The notes beneath the pieces are model-generated. The model was not told the origin of the DNA, searched no databases, and saw only the letters and a list, made by a program, of their open reading frames with translations. Made by a program: the position numbers and the translations under genes. From assembly GCA_029557025.1 (NCBI GenBank), contig JAKPRU010001198.1:1-12461 (forward strand): DNA of 12,461 nt, in the 5' to 3' direction. Source of the DNA: Candidatus Omnitrophota bacterium (GTDB lineage Bacteria > Hinthialibacterota > Hinthialibacteria > Hinthialibacterales > JAKPRU01). This document shows, piece after piece, positions 6,920 to 12,461 of this stretch (its first letter is position 1; each line of letters begins with the position of its first letter).

Positions 6920-7666
6920 CTATTTACCGACGTTCAAGAATTTAGAGAAAGAATCGTGAGTCACCTCGAGCCCATGATCAGCAACTAGATTGAGCCTTCT
7001 GGCACCCCCGGGTAGCAGCTTTCCACTCCTGGTCTGGAATGCCACATTGACAACACGTTTGCCGAAGTCCTTCACAACCTGGACAGCCGGAACATAATCC
7101 TGGTCGCCCGACACGATAATTGCCACGTCGTAGATGTCCTTCAGGACAATCAGATCTGTTGCGAGCTTCACATCGACTCCCTTTTCCGGTCCCAAGGAGT
7201 CATCAAAGGCATTGTATCGGATCGCTCCCGATCTCCTGAACTCGATTGCCGCATGACGGATGGAAATTCCGTTTTGGATCTCCATCCAGCCGTCAAACCG
7301 CCTTCGGATCTTGTCCAGATTATTTCCAACATTCTGTGAAATCTGTTCGATGCGATCCTGTTGATCGGAATCGTCCAGTTTTCTCAAATCCGGTTTGTTC
7401 TTCAGAATGATGGATTTCAACGTCTCAGGATCTTTGCGCAGCTGGGAGAACGTGTAGGGATATGAATCCAGCGACTCAACGACATACCAATAGGTTCGTA
7501 TGCGTTCTCCGTCATCTCCAAGAACCTTCTTGACCAAGTCATCAAAGAATGCACCCCAATCGGCCTCTTTTGGCAGATAGTCATTACGATCAAATTTGTC
7601 AAAAAGATCTACTATGGAATGTCGGAAGTTCTCCCCATCAACGAATATACAAGTCCGTTTTTTCAC
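6920..7666 (-). CDS. NYN-domain (PIN-like) putative ribonuclease, LabA/DUF88 type
   Basis: A 248-residue protein without signal peptide or membrane segment. FVDGEN (8-13), KGVDVKLATDL (162-172) and IIVSGDQDYVP (184-193) are the three acidic motifs of NYN/LabA-type PIN-like domains. Asp10, Asn13, Asp165, Asp171, Asp188 and Asp190 are likely metal ligands. Members are metal-dependent RNases or RNA-binding proteins; the target here is unknown. Residues 80-130 form a charged, probably helical insert. The start must be GTG 7666: a TAA lies six codons upstream, and the first in-frame ATG beyond the GTG is after the catalytic motif. No Shine-Dalgarno sequence is visible, and a 9-bp GC hairpin ends 27 nt upstream, so translation is probably weak or regulated. 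It follows metK, metG and the tRNA on the same strand but has its own strong promoter at 7772-7800. Confidence 0.72.
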   Translation of the reverse strand: MKKRTCIFVDGENFRHSIVDLFDKFDRNDYLPKEADWGAFFDDLVKKVLGDDGERIRTYWYVVESLDSYPYTFSQLRKDPETLKSIILKNKPDLRKLDDSDQQDRIEQISQNVGNNLDKIRRRFDGWMEIQNGISIRHAAIEFRRSGAIRYNAFDDSLGPEKGVDVKLATDLIVLKDIYDVAIIVSGDQDYVPAVQVVKDFGKRVVNVAFQTRSGKLLPGGARRLNLVADHGLEVTHDSFSKFLNVGK

Positions 7667-7693
7667 AATCTGGATACCAACTTAAACGGGAAT

Positions 7694-7757
7694 GCGGGGG
7701 GCACACAGCCCCCCGCTGCTCGTATCTTGGCCCGGGACGCACCCGGACGCATAAGAT
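7694..7757 (-). ncRNA. Candidate structured leader or small RNA (two consecutive hairpins)
   Basis: Read on the minus strand downstream of a consensus promoter. Hairpin 1 pairs ATCTT (7757-7753) with AAGAT (7728-7724) and, across an internal loop, GTCCGGG (7748-7742) with CCCGGGC (7736-7730), with a TGCGT loop. Hairpin 2 is a 9-bp all-GC stem (7716-7708 with 7702-7694) around TGTGT, followed by ATTCCCGTTT. Either this is the 5' leader of the NYN gene, or hairpin 2 ends a short RNA of about 75-85 nt. The T content after hairpin 2 is poor for a terminator, so the leader reading is at least as likely. No known RNA family was recognised. Confidence 0.4.
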
Positions 7758-7771
7758 CAGAATTCAATCCT

Positions 7772-7800
7772 ATTATATGCTTCAAAACAGATCCTGTCAA
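7772..7800 (-). promoter_or_regulatory. Consensus sigma70 promoter toward the NYN gene
   Basis: The minus strand reads TTGACA (7800-7795), exactly 17 nt, then TATAAT (7777-7772): a perfect match at both boxes and at the spacer length. Transcription would start near 7765, about 100 nt before the NYN GTG. Perfect promoters usually drive highly expressed or stable RNAs, which is unusual for a gene lacking a ribosome binding site. Confidence 0.7.
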
Positions 7801-7817
7801 ATAAGTCACAAGAATCC

Positions 7818-7891
7818 TAGCGGGGGAGGGACTCGAACCCTCGACCTGTGGTTTATGAGACCACCGCTCTAACCGCCTGAGCTACCCCGCC
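7818..7891 (-). tRNA. tRNA-Met(CAT), elongator type
   Basis: The reverse complement folds as a full cloverleaf of 74 nt. The acceptor is GGCGGGG/CCCCGCT (G1-U72 wobble), with discriminator A73. The D arm starts GCTC/GAGC, the anticodon stem is GTGGT/ACCAC with loop CTCATAA (anticodon CAT at 7857-7855), and the T arm is GAGGG-TTCGAGT-CCCTC. CCA is not encoded. The anticodon stem lacks the three G-C pairs of initiator tRNA, and position 1-72 is paired, so it is not the initiator. An Ile(CAU) tRNA modified by TilS cannot be excluded, but position next to metG favours Met. It lies 19 nt after the metG stop, on the same strand. Confidence 0.93.
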
Positions 7892-7909
7892 CAATGGCTG
7901 GTTTGTTTA

Positions 7910-7938
7910 TTTATAGCACGCGCGCGCCGCTCTTGCAC
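7910..7938 (-). promoter_or_regulatory. Possible tRNA promoter inside the metG 3' end
   Basis: TATAAA (7915-7910) overlaps the metG TAA stop, and GTGCAA (7938-7933; three of six to TTGACA) lies 17 nt upstream. The predicted start is about 12 nt before the tRNA's first base. The -35 box is weak, so the tRNA could instead be cut from the metG transcript. Confidence 0.35.
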
Positions 7939-9962
7939 GGCTGCGCGGGCATCATCAGGGTCAGACGCTCCTCGTCATTCGCCGCGAGCAACATGCCCTT
8001 CGACTCGATTCCTCGAATCTTGGCCGGTTCGAGATTCGCAACGACAATGATCTGTTTTCCGACCAAGTCCTCCGGCGCGTAATACTGCGCGACTCCGGCA
8101 ACAATGGTCCGTTCGTCTTTCCCTATGCGAATCTTGAGTTTCAGCAACTTCTCGGTTTTCTTCACCCGCTCGGCTTCGAGAACATCCGCCACGCGAAGGT
8201 CCAGTTTTGCCACCTCATCGTAGGTTACCTGCTGATCCAGGAAAGGCGCAATACCCGAATCTTGTTCTTCCGACGGCTTAGAGACATTCAGTTTGTTCAA
8301 CTGCTTTTGTATTTCCGCATCCTCAAACTTGCGAAACAGGATCACCGGCTCACCCAGAGCGTGCCCCGGCTCAAGGACCGGGATTCCGGCCTGGTCCCAT
8401 TCCTGGTCCTCCACGCAGCCCGGAAGACTCAACATGCGCCAGATTTTCTCCGAGGTGAACGGCGTGATCGGATGAAACAGCACTGCCAGCGCGCGGCACA
8501 CCTCGAGGGAGACGTTCAACACGGTTCCACAGCGCTCCGGATTTTCCTTCATCAGTTTCCAGGGCTGCTGTTCCTGCAAATAGAGATTCCCCGCGCGCGC
8601 CGATTCGAGTGTCATGCTGACGGCTTCCCGCAGATGGACCGCCTCGTGCAGTGCGCCGACTGTTTCCGGCATGGTTCGAATCAATTCCAGGATTTTTTTG
8701 TCCTCGGCGCTTAATGCCCCGCGTGCAGGAACCTTCCCATCAAAATACCGCAGGGTCATCGAGACCACGCGGTTCACAAAATTCCCGAACACATCCGCCA
8801 GATGACTGTTGTTGATATTCTGGAACTCCTGCCATTTGAAATCGCTGTCCTGATTTTCCGGGGCGTTATAGGCCAGGTAATACCGAAGCGGATCCGGCTC
8901 GAATGCCTCCAGGTATTCCGGCAGCCACACTGCCCAGTTTTTGCTGGTGGAAAGTTTGCGCCCTTCCAGATTCATGAACTCAAATGCGGGGATATTGTCG
9001 GGAAGAATAAACCCCCCATGGGCCATCAGCATCGCCGGAAACATCAGAGCGTGGAAAAAGATATTGTCCTTGCCGATGAAGTGAACCAGTTTCGTCTCCG
9101 GTTCACACCAGTATTTTTTCCACAGATCCGGGTCTCCCTGTGCGATAGCCCATTCTTTTGTAGAAGAAATGTACCCGATGGGCGCATCGAACCAGACATA
9201 AATCACCTTGCCTTCTTCGCCTTCCAGCGGGACTTTGACGCCCCAGCGAAGGTCACGGGTGATACAACGTTCCTGGAGTCCCTCCTCAAATGCCCCCCGG
9301 CAGTAGTTTTTGACATTGTCTTTCCATTCGGGATGTGTCTTCTGCCATTCGATCAAATCCGGCTGGAGCCTCTTGAGATCGAAGAACCAATGTGTTGTCT
9401 CGCGGATTTCCGGCGGTTCGCCTGACAGGACGGAAATGGGGTTGATAAGAGAAAGCGGGTCCATCGGGCGACCGCACTTCTCACACTGATCCCCTTTCGC
9501 GTCCTCGTTGCCGCAGTACGGGCAGGTTCCCTGAACGTACCGATCCGCAAGAAACTGCTGTGTCTTGGTGCAATACAGCTGCTTGGTTGTCTTTCGGACT
9601 AGGAATCCTTTTTCCAGGACTTTCAGGAAAAAAGCCTGTGTGGTTTCGTGGTGAATCGGCAGGGAGGTTCGGGAATAATTGTCAAACGAGACACCCAAGC
9701 GCTGGAAGCTCTCTTTCATGCCGGCATGGTATCGGTCGACGATCTCCTGCGGGGAGACACCTTCCTGCTCGGCGCGGATGGTGATCGCCACGCCATGCTC
9801 ATCGCTGCCGCAGATATGGATCACGTCGCGTTTTTTGAGGCGCTGATACCGGACATAGATATCGGAGGGCACATATACCCCGGCGAGATGTCCGAGGTGA
9901 ATGGGGCCGTTTGCGTACGGGAGAGCGCTGGTCACGAGGAGTCGTTTGAATCGGTCGCTCAT
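7911..9962 (-). CDS. metG: Methionyl-tRNA synthetase
   Basis: A 683-residue cytosolic class I aminoacyl-tRNA synthetase that charges tRNA-Met in an ATP-dependent reaction. The HIGH motif is HLGH at 22-25, and the KMSKS-type loop is KLSTS at 336-340, a common variant. A four-Cys zinc knuckle (Cys147, 150, 160, 163) sits in the connective peptide. The C-terminus from about 577 is a Trbp111-like OB-fold tRNA-binding domain, as in the long dimeric forms of E. coli. Start: ATG 9962 with AAAGG upstream at 11-nt spacing; an in-frame ATG at 9971 lies too close to that site. It begins 40 nt after the metK stop on the same strand, with no terminator between, so the two are likely co-transcribed. A tRNA-Met gene follows 19 nt after its stop. 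Confidence 0.96.
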   Translation of the reverse strand: MSDRFKRLLVTSALPYANGPIHLGHLAGVYVPSDIYVRYQRLKKRDVIHICGSDEHGVAITIRAEQEGVSPQEIVDRYHAGMKESFQRLGVSFDNYSRTSLPIHHETTQAFFLKVLEKGFLVRKTTKQLYCTKTQQFLADRYVQGTCPYCGNEDAKGDQCEKCGRPMDPLSLINPISVLSGEPPEIRETTHWFFDLKRLQPDLIEWQKTHPEWKDNVKNYCRGAFEEGLQERCITRDLRWGVKVPLEGEEGKVIYVWFDAPIGYISSTKEWAIAQGDPDLWKKYWCEPETKLVHFIGKDNIFFHALMFPAMLMAHGGFILPDNIPAFEFMNLEGRKLSTSKNWAVWLPEYLEAFEPDPLRYYLAYNAPENQDSDFKWQEFQNINNSHLADVFGNFVNRVVSMTLRYFDGKVPARGALSAEDKKILELIRTMPETVGALHEAVHLREAVSMTLESARAGNLYLQEQQPWKLMKENPERCGTVLNVSLEVCRALAVLFHPITPFTSEKIWRMLSLPGCVEDQEWDQAGIPVLEPGHALGEPVILFRKFEDAEIQKQLNKLNVSKPSEEQDSGIAPFLDQQVTYDEVAKLDLRVADVLEAERVKKTEKLLKLKIRIGKDERTIVAGVAQYYAPEDLVGKQIIVVANLEPAKIRGIESKGMLLAANDEERLTLMMPAQPCKSGARVL

Positions 9963-10002
9963 ATTGTGCATAGCCTTTCTGTTGACCGGAGCGACTGCCG
10001 TC

Positions 10003-11208
10003 CTACTCAATTCCCGCCGCTTGTTTCAGGTCATCTACTTTATCGGTCTTTTCCCAGGTGAAACCGGGTTCTTCCCGTCCGAAATGGCCGTAGGCGGCCG
10101 TGGCACGGTAAATGGGCCGACGAAGGTCCAGGGTTCGAATGATATCGGCAGGACGGAACGAGAAGACTTCCCGGCAGATCCGGGCCAGTTTCATATCGGC
10201 GATTTTGCCGGTTCCGAAGGTATTCACACCAACCGACATCGGCTCTTTGAGACCGATAGCATAAGCCAGGTGGAATTCGCATTCTGTGGCCAGACCGGCG
10301 GCCACGATGTTTTTGGCGACATAGCGGCACATGTAGTTCGCAGAGCGGTCCACTTTCGTCGGGTCTTTCCCCGAGAATGCGCCGCCACCGTGTCGGCCTT
10401 TGCCGCCGTAGGTATCGACAATAATTTTCCGTCCGGTCAGCCCGGCATCTCCTTCGGGGCCGCCGACAAAGAATGTGCTGATCCCGTTCGGATCGCTGGT
10501 TCCATTGACAATCAGATCCTCTTGCAGGTCGAACTTATCCCAGATCTCCGGGCGTTCCGCGATAATCGGCTTAACGACTTTTTCGGTCAGATCGGCTTTG
10601 ATCTTCTTGAGGGGCAGATCCCTGATTTTGTGCTGCGCCGCCAGGACCGCGCGAACGATCTTTACGCCGCCGTCGTACGATACGGTTACTTGAGATTTGC
10701 CGTCCGGTCCCAGGTATTCGATCTCGCCGGATTTGCGAACTTCGGCCATTTTCCGGGTCAGTTTGTGGGCCATGTGGATGGGCAGGGGCATCAGTTCCGG
10801 CGTTTCAACGCAGGCATAGCCGAACATCATGCCCTGATCGCCCGCGCCGGGATCCTCACCGCCGGTTCCGGCGGCAATGTCGGGGGATTGCGGATCGACC
10901 GCAACCAAAACTCGGCAGCGGTTGGCGTCCATCCCGGCCAGTTTCTCCGTATACCCGATATCGCGAAGGACACCACGGATGATCTTTTCATACTCGGGCA
11001 TGAACGCGCTGGTGATTTCGCCGGTCACAACAACCATGTCCGTGGAAACCAGGGTCTCACAGGCCACCCGGGCGGCAGTCAGATTGGGACCGGTATTACC
11101 GGCCATGATGGCGTCCAGGATCGCGTCGGAAATCTGGTCGCAGACCTTATCCGGATGCCCTTCGGTGACGGATTCGGAGGCGAATGTATTGGGTGGTAGT
11201 TGGCGCAT
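10003..11208 (-). CDS. metK: S-adenosylmethionine synthetase
   Basis: A 401-residue cytosolic enzyme making S-adenosylmethionine from ATP and methionine. GHPDK at 17-21, GAGDQG at 121-126 and GGGAFSGKD at 274-282 are the family's ATP- and phosphate-binding signatures. The metal and active-site regions look intact, and length is close to the usual 380-400. ATG 11208 follows GGGAGA (11219-11214) at good spacing. It is first in the row metK, metG, tRNA-Met. The 5' leader can form pseudoknot-ordered stems ending at the Shine-Dalgarno sequence, which suggests control at translation initiation, possibly by a SAM-related signal. Confidence 0.97.
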   Translation of the reverse strand: MRQLPPNTFASESVTEGHPDKVCDQISDAILDAIMAGNTGPNLTAARVACETLVSTDMVVVTGEITSAFMPEYEKIIRGVLRDIGYTEKLAGMDANRCRVLVAVDPQSPDIAAGTGGEDPGAGDQGMMFGYACVETPELMPLPIHMAHKLTRKMAEVRKSGEIEYLGPDGKSQVTVSYDGGVKIVRAVLAAQHKIRDLPLKKIKADLTEKVVKPIIAERPEIWDKFDLQEDLIVNGTSDPNGISTFFVGGPEGDAGLTGRKIIVDTYGGKGRHGGGAFSGKDPTKVDRSANYMCRYVAKNIVAAGLATECEFHLAYAIGLKEPMSVGVNTFGTGKIADMKLARICREVFSFRPADIIRTLDLRRPIYRATAAYGHFGREEPGFTWEKTDKVDDLKQAAGIE

Positions 11209-11221
11209 AGGTTTCTCCCAT

Positions 11222-11276
11222 GTTTGCCCATGGACTCAGCTGCAATGGACAAACGACGGATGATATGGCAGCTGAA
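11222..11276 (-). promoter_or_regulatory. Candidate pseudoknot-type regulatory leader of metK
   Basis: Minus-strand RNA order: UCAGCUGC (11275-11268), GUUUGUCCAU (11254-11245), GCAGCUGA (11243-11236), AUGGGCAAAC (11231-11222). The first pairs with the third (8 Watson-Crick pairs, plus U11276-G11235), and the second with the fourth (10 pairs, one U-G). Interleaving of the arms gives an H-type pseudoknot, ending 2 nt before GGGAGA. A competing hairpin (UCCAUG 11234-11229 with CAUGGG 11222-11217) would cover that site and excludes the second stem. I do not recognise SAM-I, SAM-II, SMK or SAH signatures. The 4-nt linker across the 8-bp stem is tight, so the stems may alternate instead of coexisting. 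Confidence 0.45.
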
Positions 11277-11289
11277 AGGATAGATTTTT

Positions 11290-11317
11290 AGTATCTCATC
11301 TTTTCAAAAGCCTGCAA
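11290..11317 (-). promoter_or_regulatory. Weak candidate promoter for metK
   Basis: TTGCAG (11317-11312) and GATACT (11295-11290; four of six) are 16 nt apart on the minus strand. An alternative -35 box is TTGAAA (11307-11302), but it has no well-spaced -10. A start near 11283 would make the RNA begin just before the paired region, which fits a compact regulatory leader. The boxes are weak, so this is tentative. Confidence 0.3.
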
Positions 11318-11580
11318 GAGCGCCCCAATTCACTGAGGTTACGTTCGAACGGGAATCCGTCCATGGGTATCCATCCTTTTTCGGGCAGCCGGTTCCAGTA
11401 GACTAGCGTCTTGTGACCCTATTCACTGGACCTCTCGGCATTCTGGAAGGACCAGCGGCAAGGTTCCGGCGTTGAGTTCAGCCACTTACCCCAAACGTCT
11501 CCCGGAGAAAGATGCAGAAGAGGGGGGCACAGGCTTCCAGCCCGTGGTATCACAATACAGAGAAGATATCTGAAAAACAT
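11296..11580 (-). pseudogene. Doubtful interrupted reading frame upstream of metK
   Basis: On the minus strand, an ATG at 11580 opens 53 codons to TAG (11421-11419). The same frame then continues 40 codons to TGA (11298-11296). The second part reads in protein-like fashion (TLVYWNRLPEKGWIPMDGF), with several Trp and aromatic residues on both sides of the stop. It could be a decayed gene, but one stop in 94 codons can arise by chance, it has no clear ribosome binding site, and it overlaps the palindromic repeat. TAG is a normal stop in neighbouring genes, so read-through is unlikely. Confidence 0.2.
11528..11546 (-). repeat. Second copy of the palindromic repeat
   Basis: On the minus strand this reads CACGGGCTGGAAGCCTGTG, matching the copy at 1424-1442 at 16 of 19 positions. 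Both form a stem around GGA, and both continue with CC-C/A-CCC. The two differences at the loop-closing pair compensate each other (A-T in one copy, T-A in the other). Apart from this, the metK leader and the doubtful reading frame, I see nothing in 11209-11628 beyond a small hairpin (11589-11603). Confidence 0.6.
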
Positions 11581-11628
11581 TATCTATTGCGGGAAACTTC
11601 CGCTGATCCCTAGAAAGGAACAGGGTCA

Positions 11629-12461
11629 ATGTCACCCGTGCATTTTGATCGACATAAAAATGAACTGATTCTTCATACCGATGGTATCATTTGTGACACC
11701 CATCGTGAGATTCTGGAGAGCCAGGTTTTTGAAAGGGTCCTGACTCTTTATATCGAGACCTTGCGGAGAAGAGACTCACCGATTTTAGATAGTCTACCCA
11801 TGCTTCTGGGAGGGGCAGAGGAACAGGCGTGTTTTCTGGAACTTCTTCGGTCTCTAACAGTCAATCCCCTGGAGCAGGCGCTGAAGATCACGCCGATTTT
11901 GGAGGATACTCCCGAGAAACGCAAAGGGCTTCTTCAGTTTATCGAAGGTCTGTATGACTTCTGGCGGAAGTTCCACCGGTTTGTGATCTGTCATTCCGAG
12001 AACGGTCCAAACGCTCACGACCAGCGGCCATTTCGCACTTTCAATGCCACCGTGGAGCAGCTTACCCACTTGGTTCGTGGAGTTTACCGGGATGTCTGCG
12101 AGAACATCACCGGCGATCATCCCCGCATTTACCGGCAAATCCGCTCCGGCTGCAATATGGGGATTATCGCGGTCGCCAAGGACTGGAATCCACCCAGACC
12201 CTATGGGGAACCGCTGCGGGATATCCCTTTCATTCGTCAGGTTCTGGTGTATCCGCCGCTGATTCTGGACCCCCCGATGAACACCCGCACGGGGCAATTC
12301 AGAAAGGTCACAGAGAATCCGCTGGAGGGGATAACATGGGAAAAAGAGAAATGGCTGTGCTATCCGGCGCAGGTCGGTCCGCTGGTTATTTTTGTCTATT
12401 TCCACCAGTGCTTCATCAGCCTCGGTTGTTGCCTCGCAAACCTGTTCGAGTTGGCGGCGGA
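11629..12461 (+). CDS. Unrecognised conserved-looking protein (3' truncated by window end)
   Basis: The frame from ATG 11629 stays open for 277 codons to the last base, so the gene is incomplete. AAGGA (11615-11619) precedes the start at 9-nt spacing. There is no signal peptide or clear membrane segment; the first 120 residues look helical and charged. Residues about 200-270 hold a distinctive block (IPFIRQVLVYPPLILDPP, then NTRTGQF, NPLEG, EKWLCYPAQVGPLVIFVYFHQ, SLGCCLANLFELA) that looks like a conserved domain core. I cannot name the family or a catalytic motif. It is divergent from metK across 420 nt. A 183-codon frame on the opposite strand is taken to be its shadow. Confidence 0.72.
   Translation, partial: MSPVHFDRHKNELILHTDGIICDTHREILESQVFERVLTLYIETLRRRDSPILDSLPMLLGGAEEQACFLELLRSLTVNPLEQALKITPILEDTPEKRKGLLQFIEGLYDFWRKFHRFVICHSENGPNAHDQRPFRTFNATVEQLTHLVRGVYRDVCENITGDHPRIYRQIRSGCNMGIIAVAKDWNPPRPYGEPLRDIPFIRQVLVYPPLILDPPMNTRTGQFRKVTENPLEGITWEKEKWLCYPAQVGPLVIFVYFHQCFISLGCCLANLFELAA

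Noticed and set aside
6905..6921. Hairpin AGGAT/ATCCT between the convergent GH9 and NYN genes
   Set aside because: The stem has only 5 weak pairs, overlaps the NYN stop codon and has no T tract.
7694..7716. Simple terminator for the metG-tRNA transcript
   Set aside because: The stem is strong but lacks a proper T run on either strand, and a consensus promoter sits between it and the tRNA. It fits a leader or small RNA better.
7549..7872. 107-codon + frame ending in GGGTRTLDL-type sequence
   Set aside because: This is the usual spurious translation across a tRNA gene and its flank on the wrong strand.
9901..11199. 432-codon open frame on + opposite metK
   Set aside because: It lies antisense to an unmistakable metK with all family signatures. 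Its translation has no family features, and the openness follows from metK codon use.
11209..11320. Known SAM-I or SAM-II riboswitch before metK
   Set aside because: The SAM-I core with its kink-turn and the SAM-II GCUAAA-type segment were looked for and not seen, so only an unclassified leader is proposed.
11441..11470. GGAAGGACCAGCGGCAAGG resembling the SRP RNA tip
   Set aside because: The conserved flanking loop bases of helix 8 are missing, and the sequence forms a different small hairpin (CTGG/CCAG).
11854..12405. 183-codon open frame on - near the right end
   Set aside because: The + strand frame from 11629 is longer, has a ribosome binding site and reads as a coherent protein to the window edge.

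Overview
The window reads as a chromosomal segment of a Gram-negative, heterotrophic, polysaccharide-using bacterium. It has a signal-peptide-bearing outer-membrane barrel protein ending in Phe, secreted glycan-active proteins, calcium-loop beta-propeller repeats and sigma70-type promoters. Short palindromic intergenic repeats and FG-GAP/PQQ-like secreted proteins recall uncultivated PVC/FCB-like lineages (for example Poribacteria or Sumerlaeota), but that placement is an impression, not something the bases prove. TAA, TAG and TGA are all used as stops, so the code looks standard.

Left half (1-6852), an envelope and glycan block. Base 1-60 may be the tail of a preceding gene, followed by a terminator-like hairpin. 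An outer-membrane beta-barrel protein (413-1420, +) converges with a BNR/Asp-box sialidase-like protein (1535-2602, -); a palindromic repeat lies between them. A divergent intergenic region, carrying a promoter for the sialidase-like gene and a second hairpin element, leads to a two-gene unit on +. This is a secreted eight-bladed FG-GAP/PQQ-like propeller (2888-4168) and, 5 nt later, a large multidomain GH9 glycoside hydrolase (4174-6852) whose catalytic DAGD motif reads NAGD.

Right half (6920-11208), all on the minus strand and read in the order metK, metG, tRNA-Met(CAT), NYN-domain protein. SAM synthetase, methionyl-tRNA synthetase and a CAT-anticodon tRNA lie in one co-directional row, so three consumers or carriers of methionine are physically linked. 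The 70 nt before metK can form an 8-bp and a 10-bp stem in pseudoknot order, ending right at the Shine-Dalgarno sequence, with a competing hairpin that would cover it. Between the tRNA and the NYN gene is a perfect sigma70 promoter (TTGACA, 17 nt, TATAAT). Two strong consecutive hairpins follow it, suggesting either a structured leader or a small RNA.

Right end: a 420-nt divergent region (11209-11628) holds the metK leader, a second copy of the palindromic repeat and a doubtful interrupted reading frame. A long unrecognised gene then starts at 11629 (+) and runs off the window. No CRISPR array, insertion sequence, rRNA or replication origin was seen.
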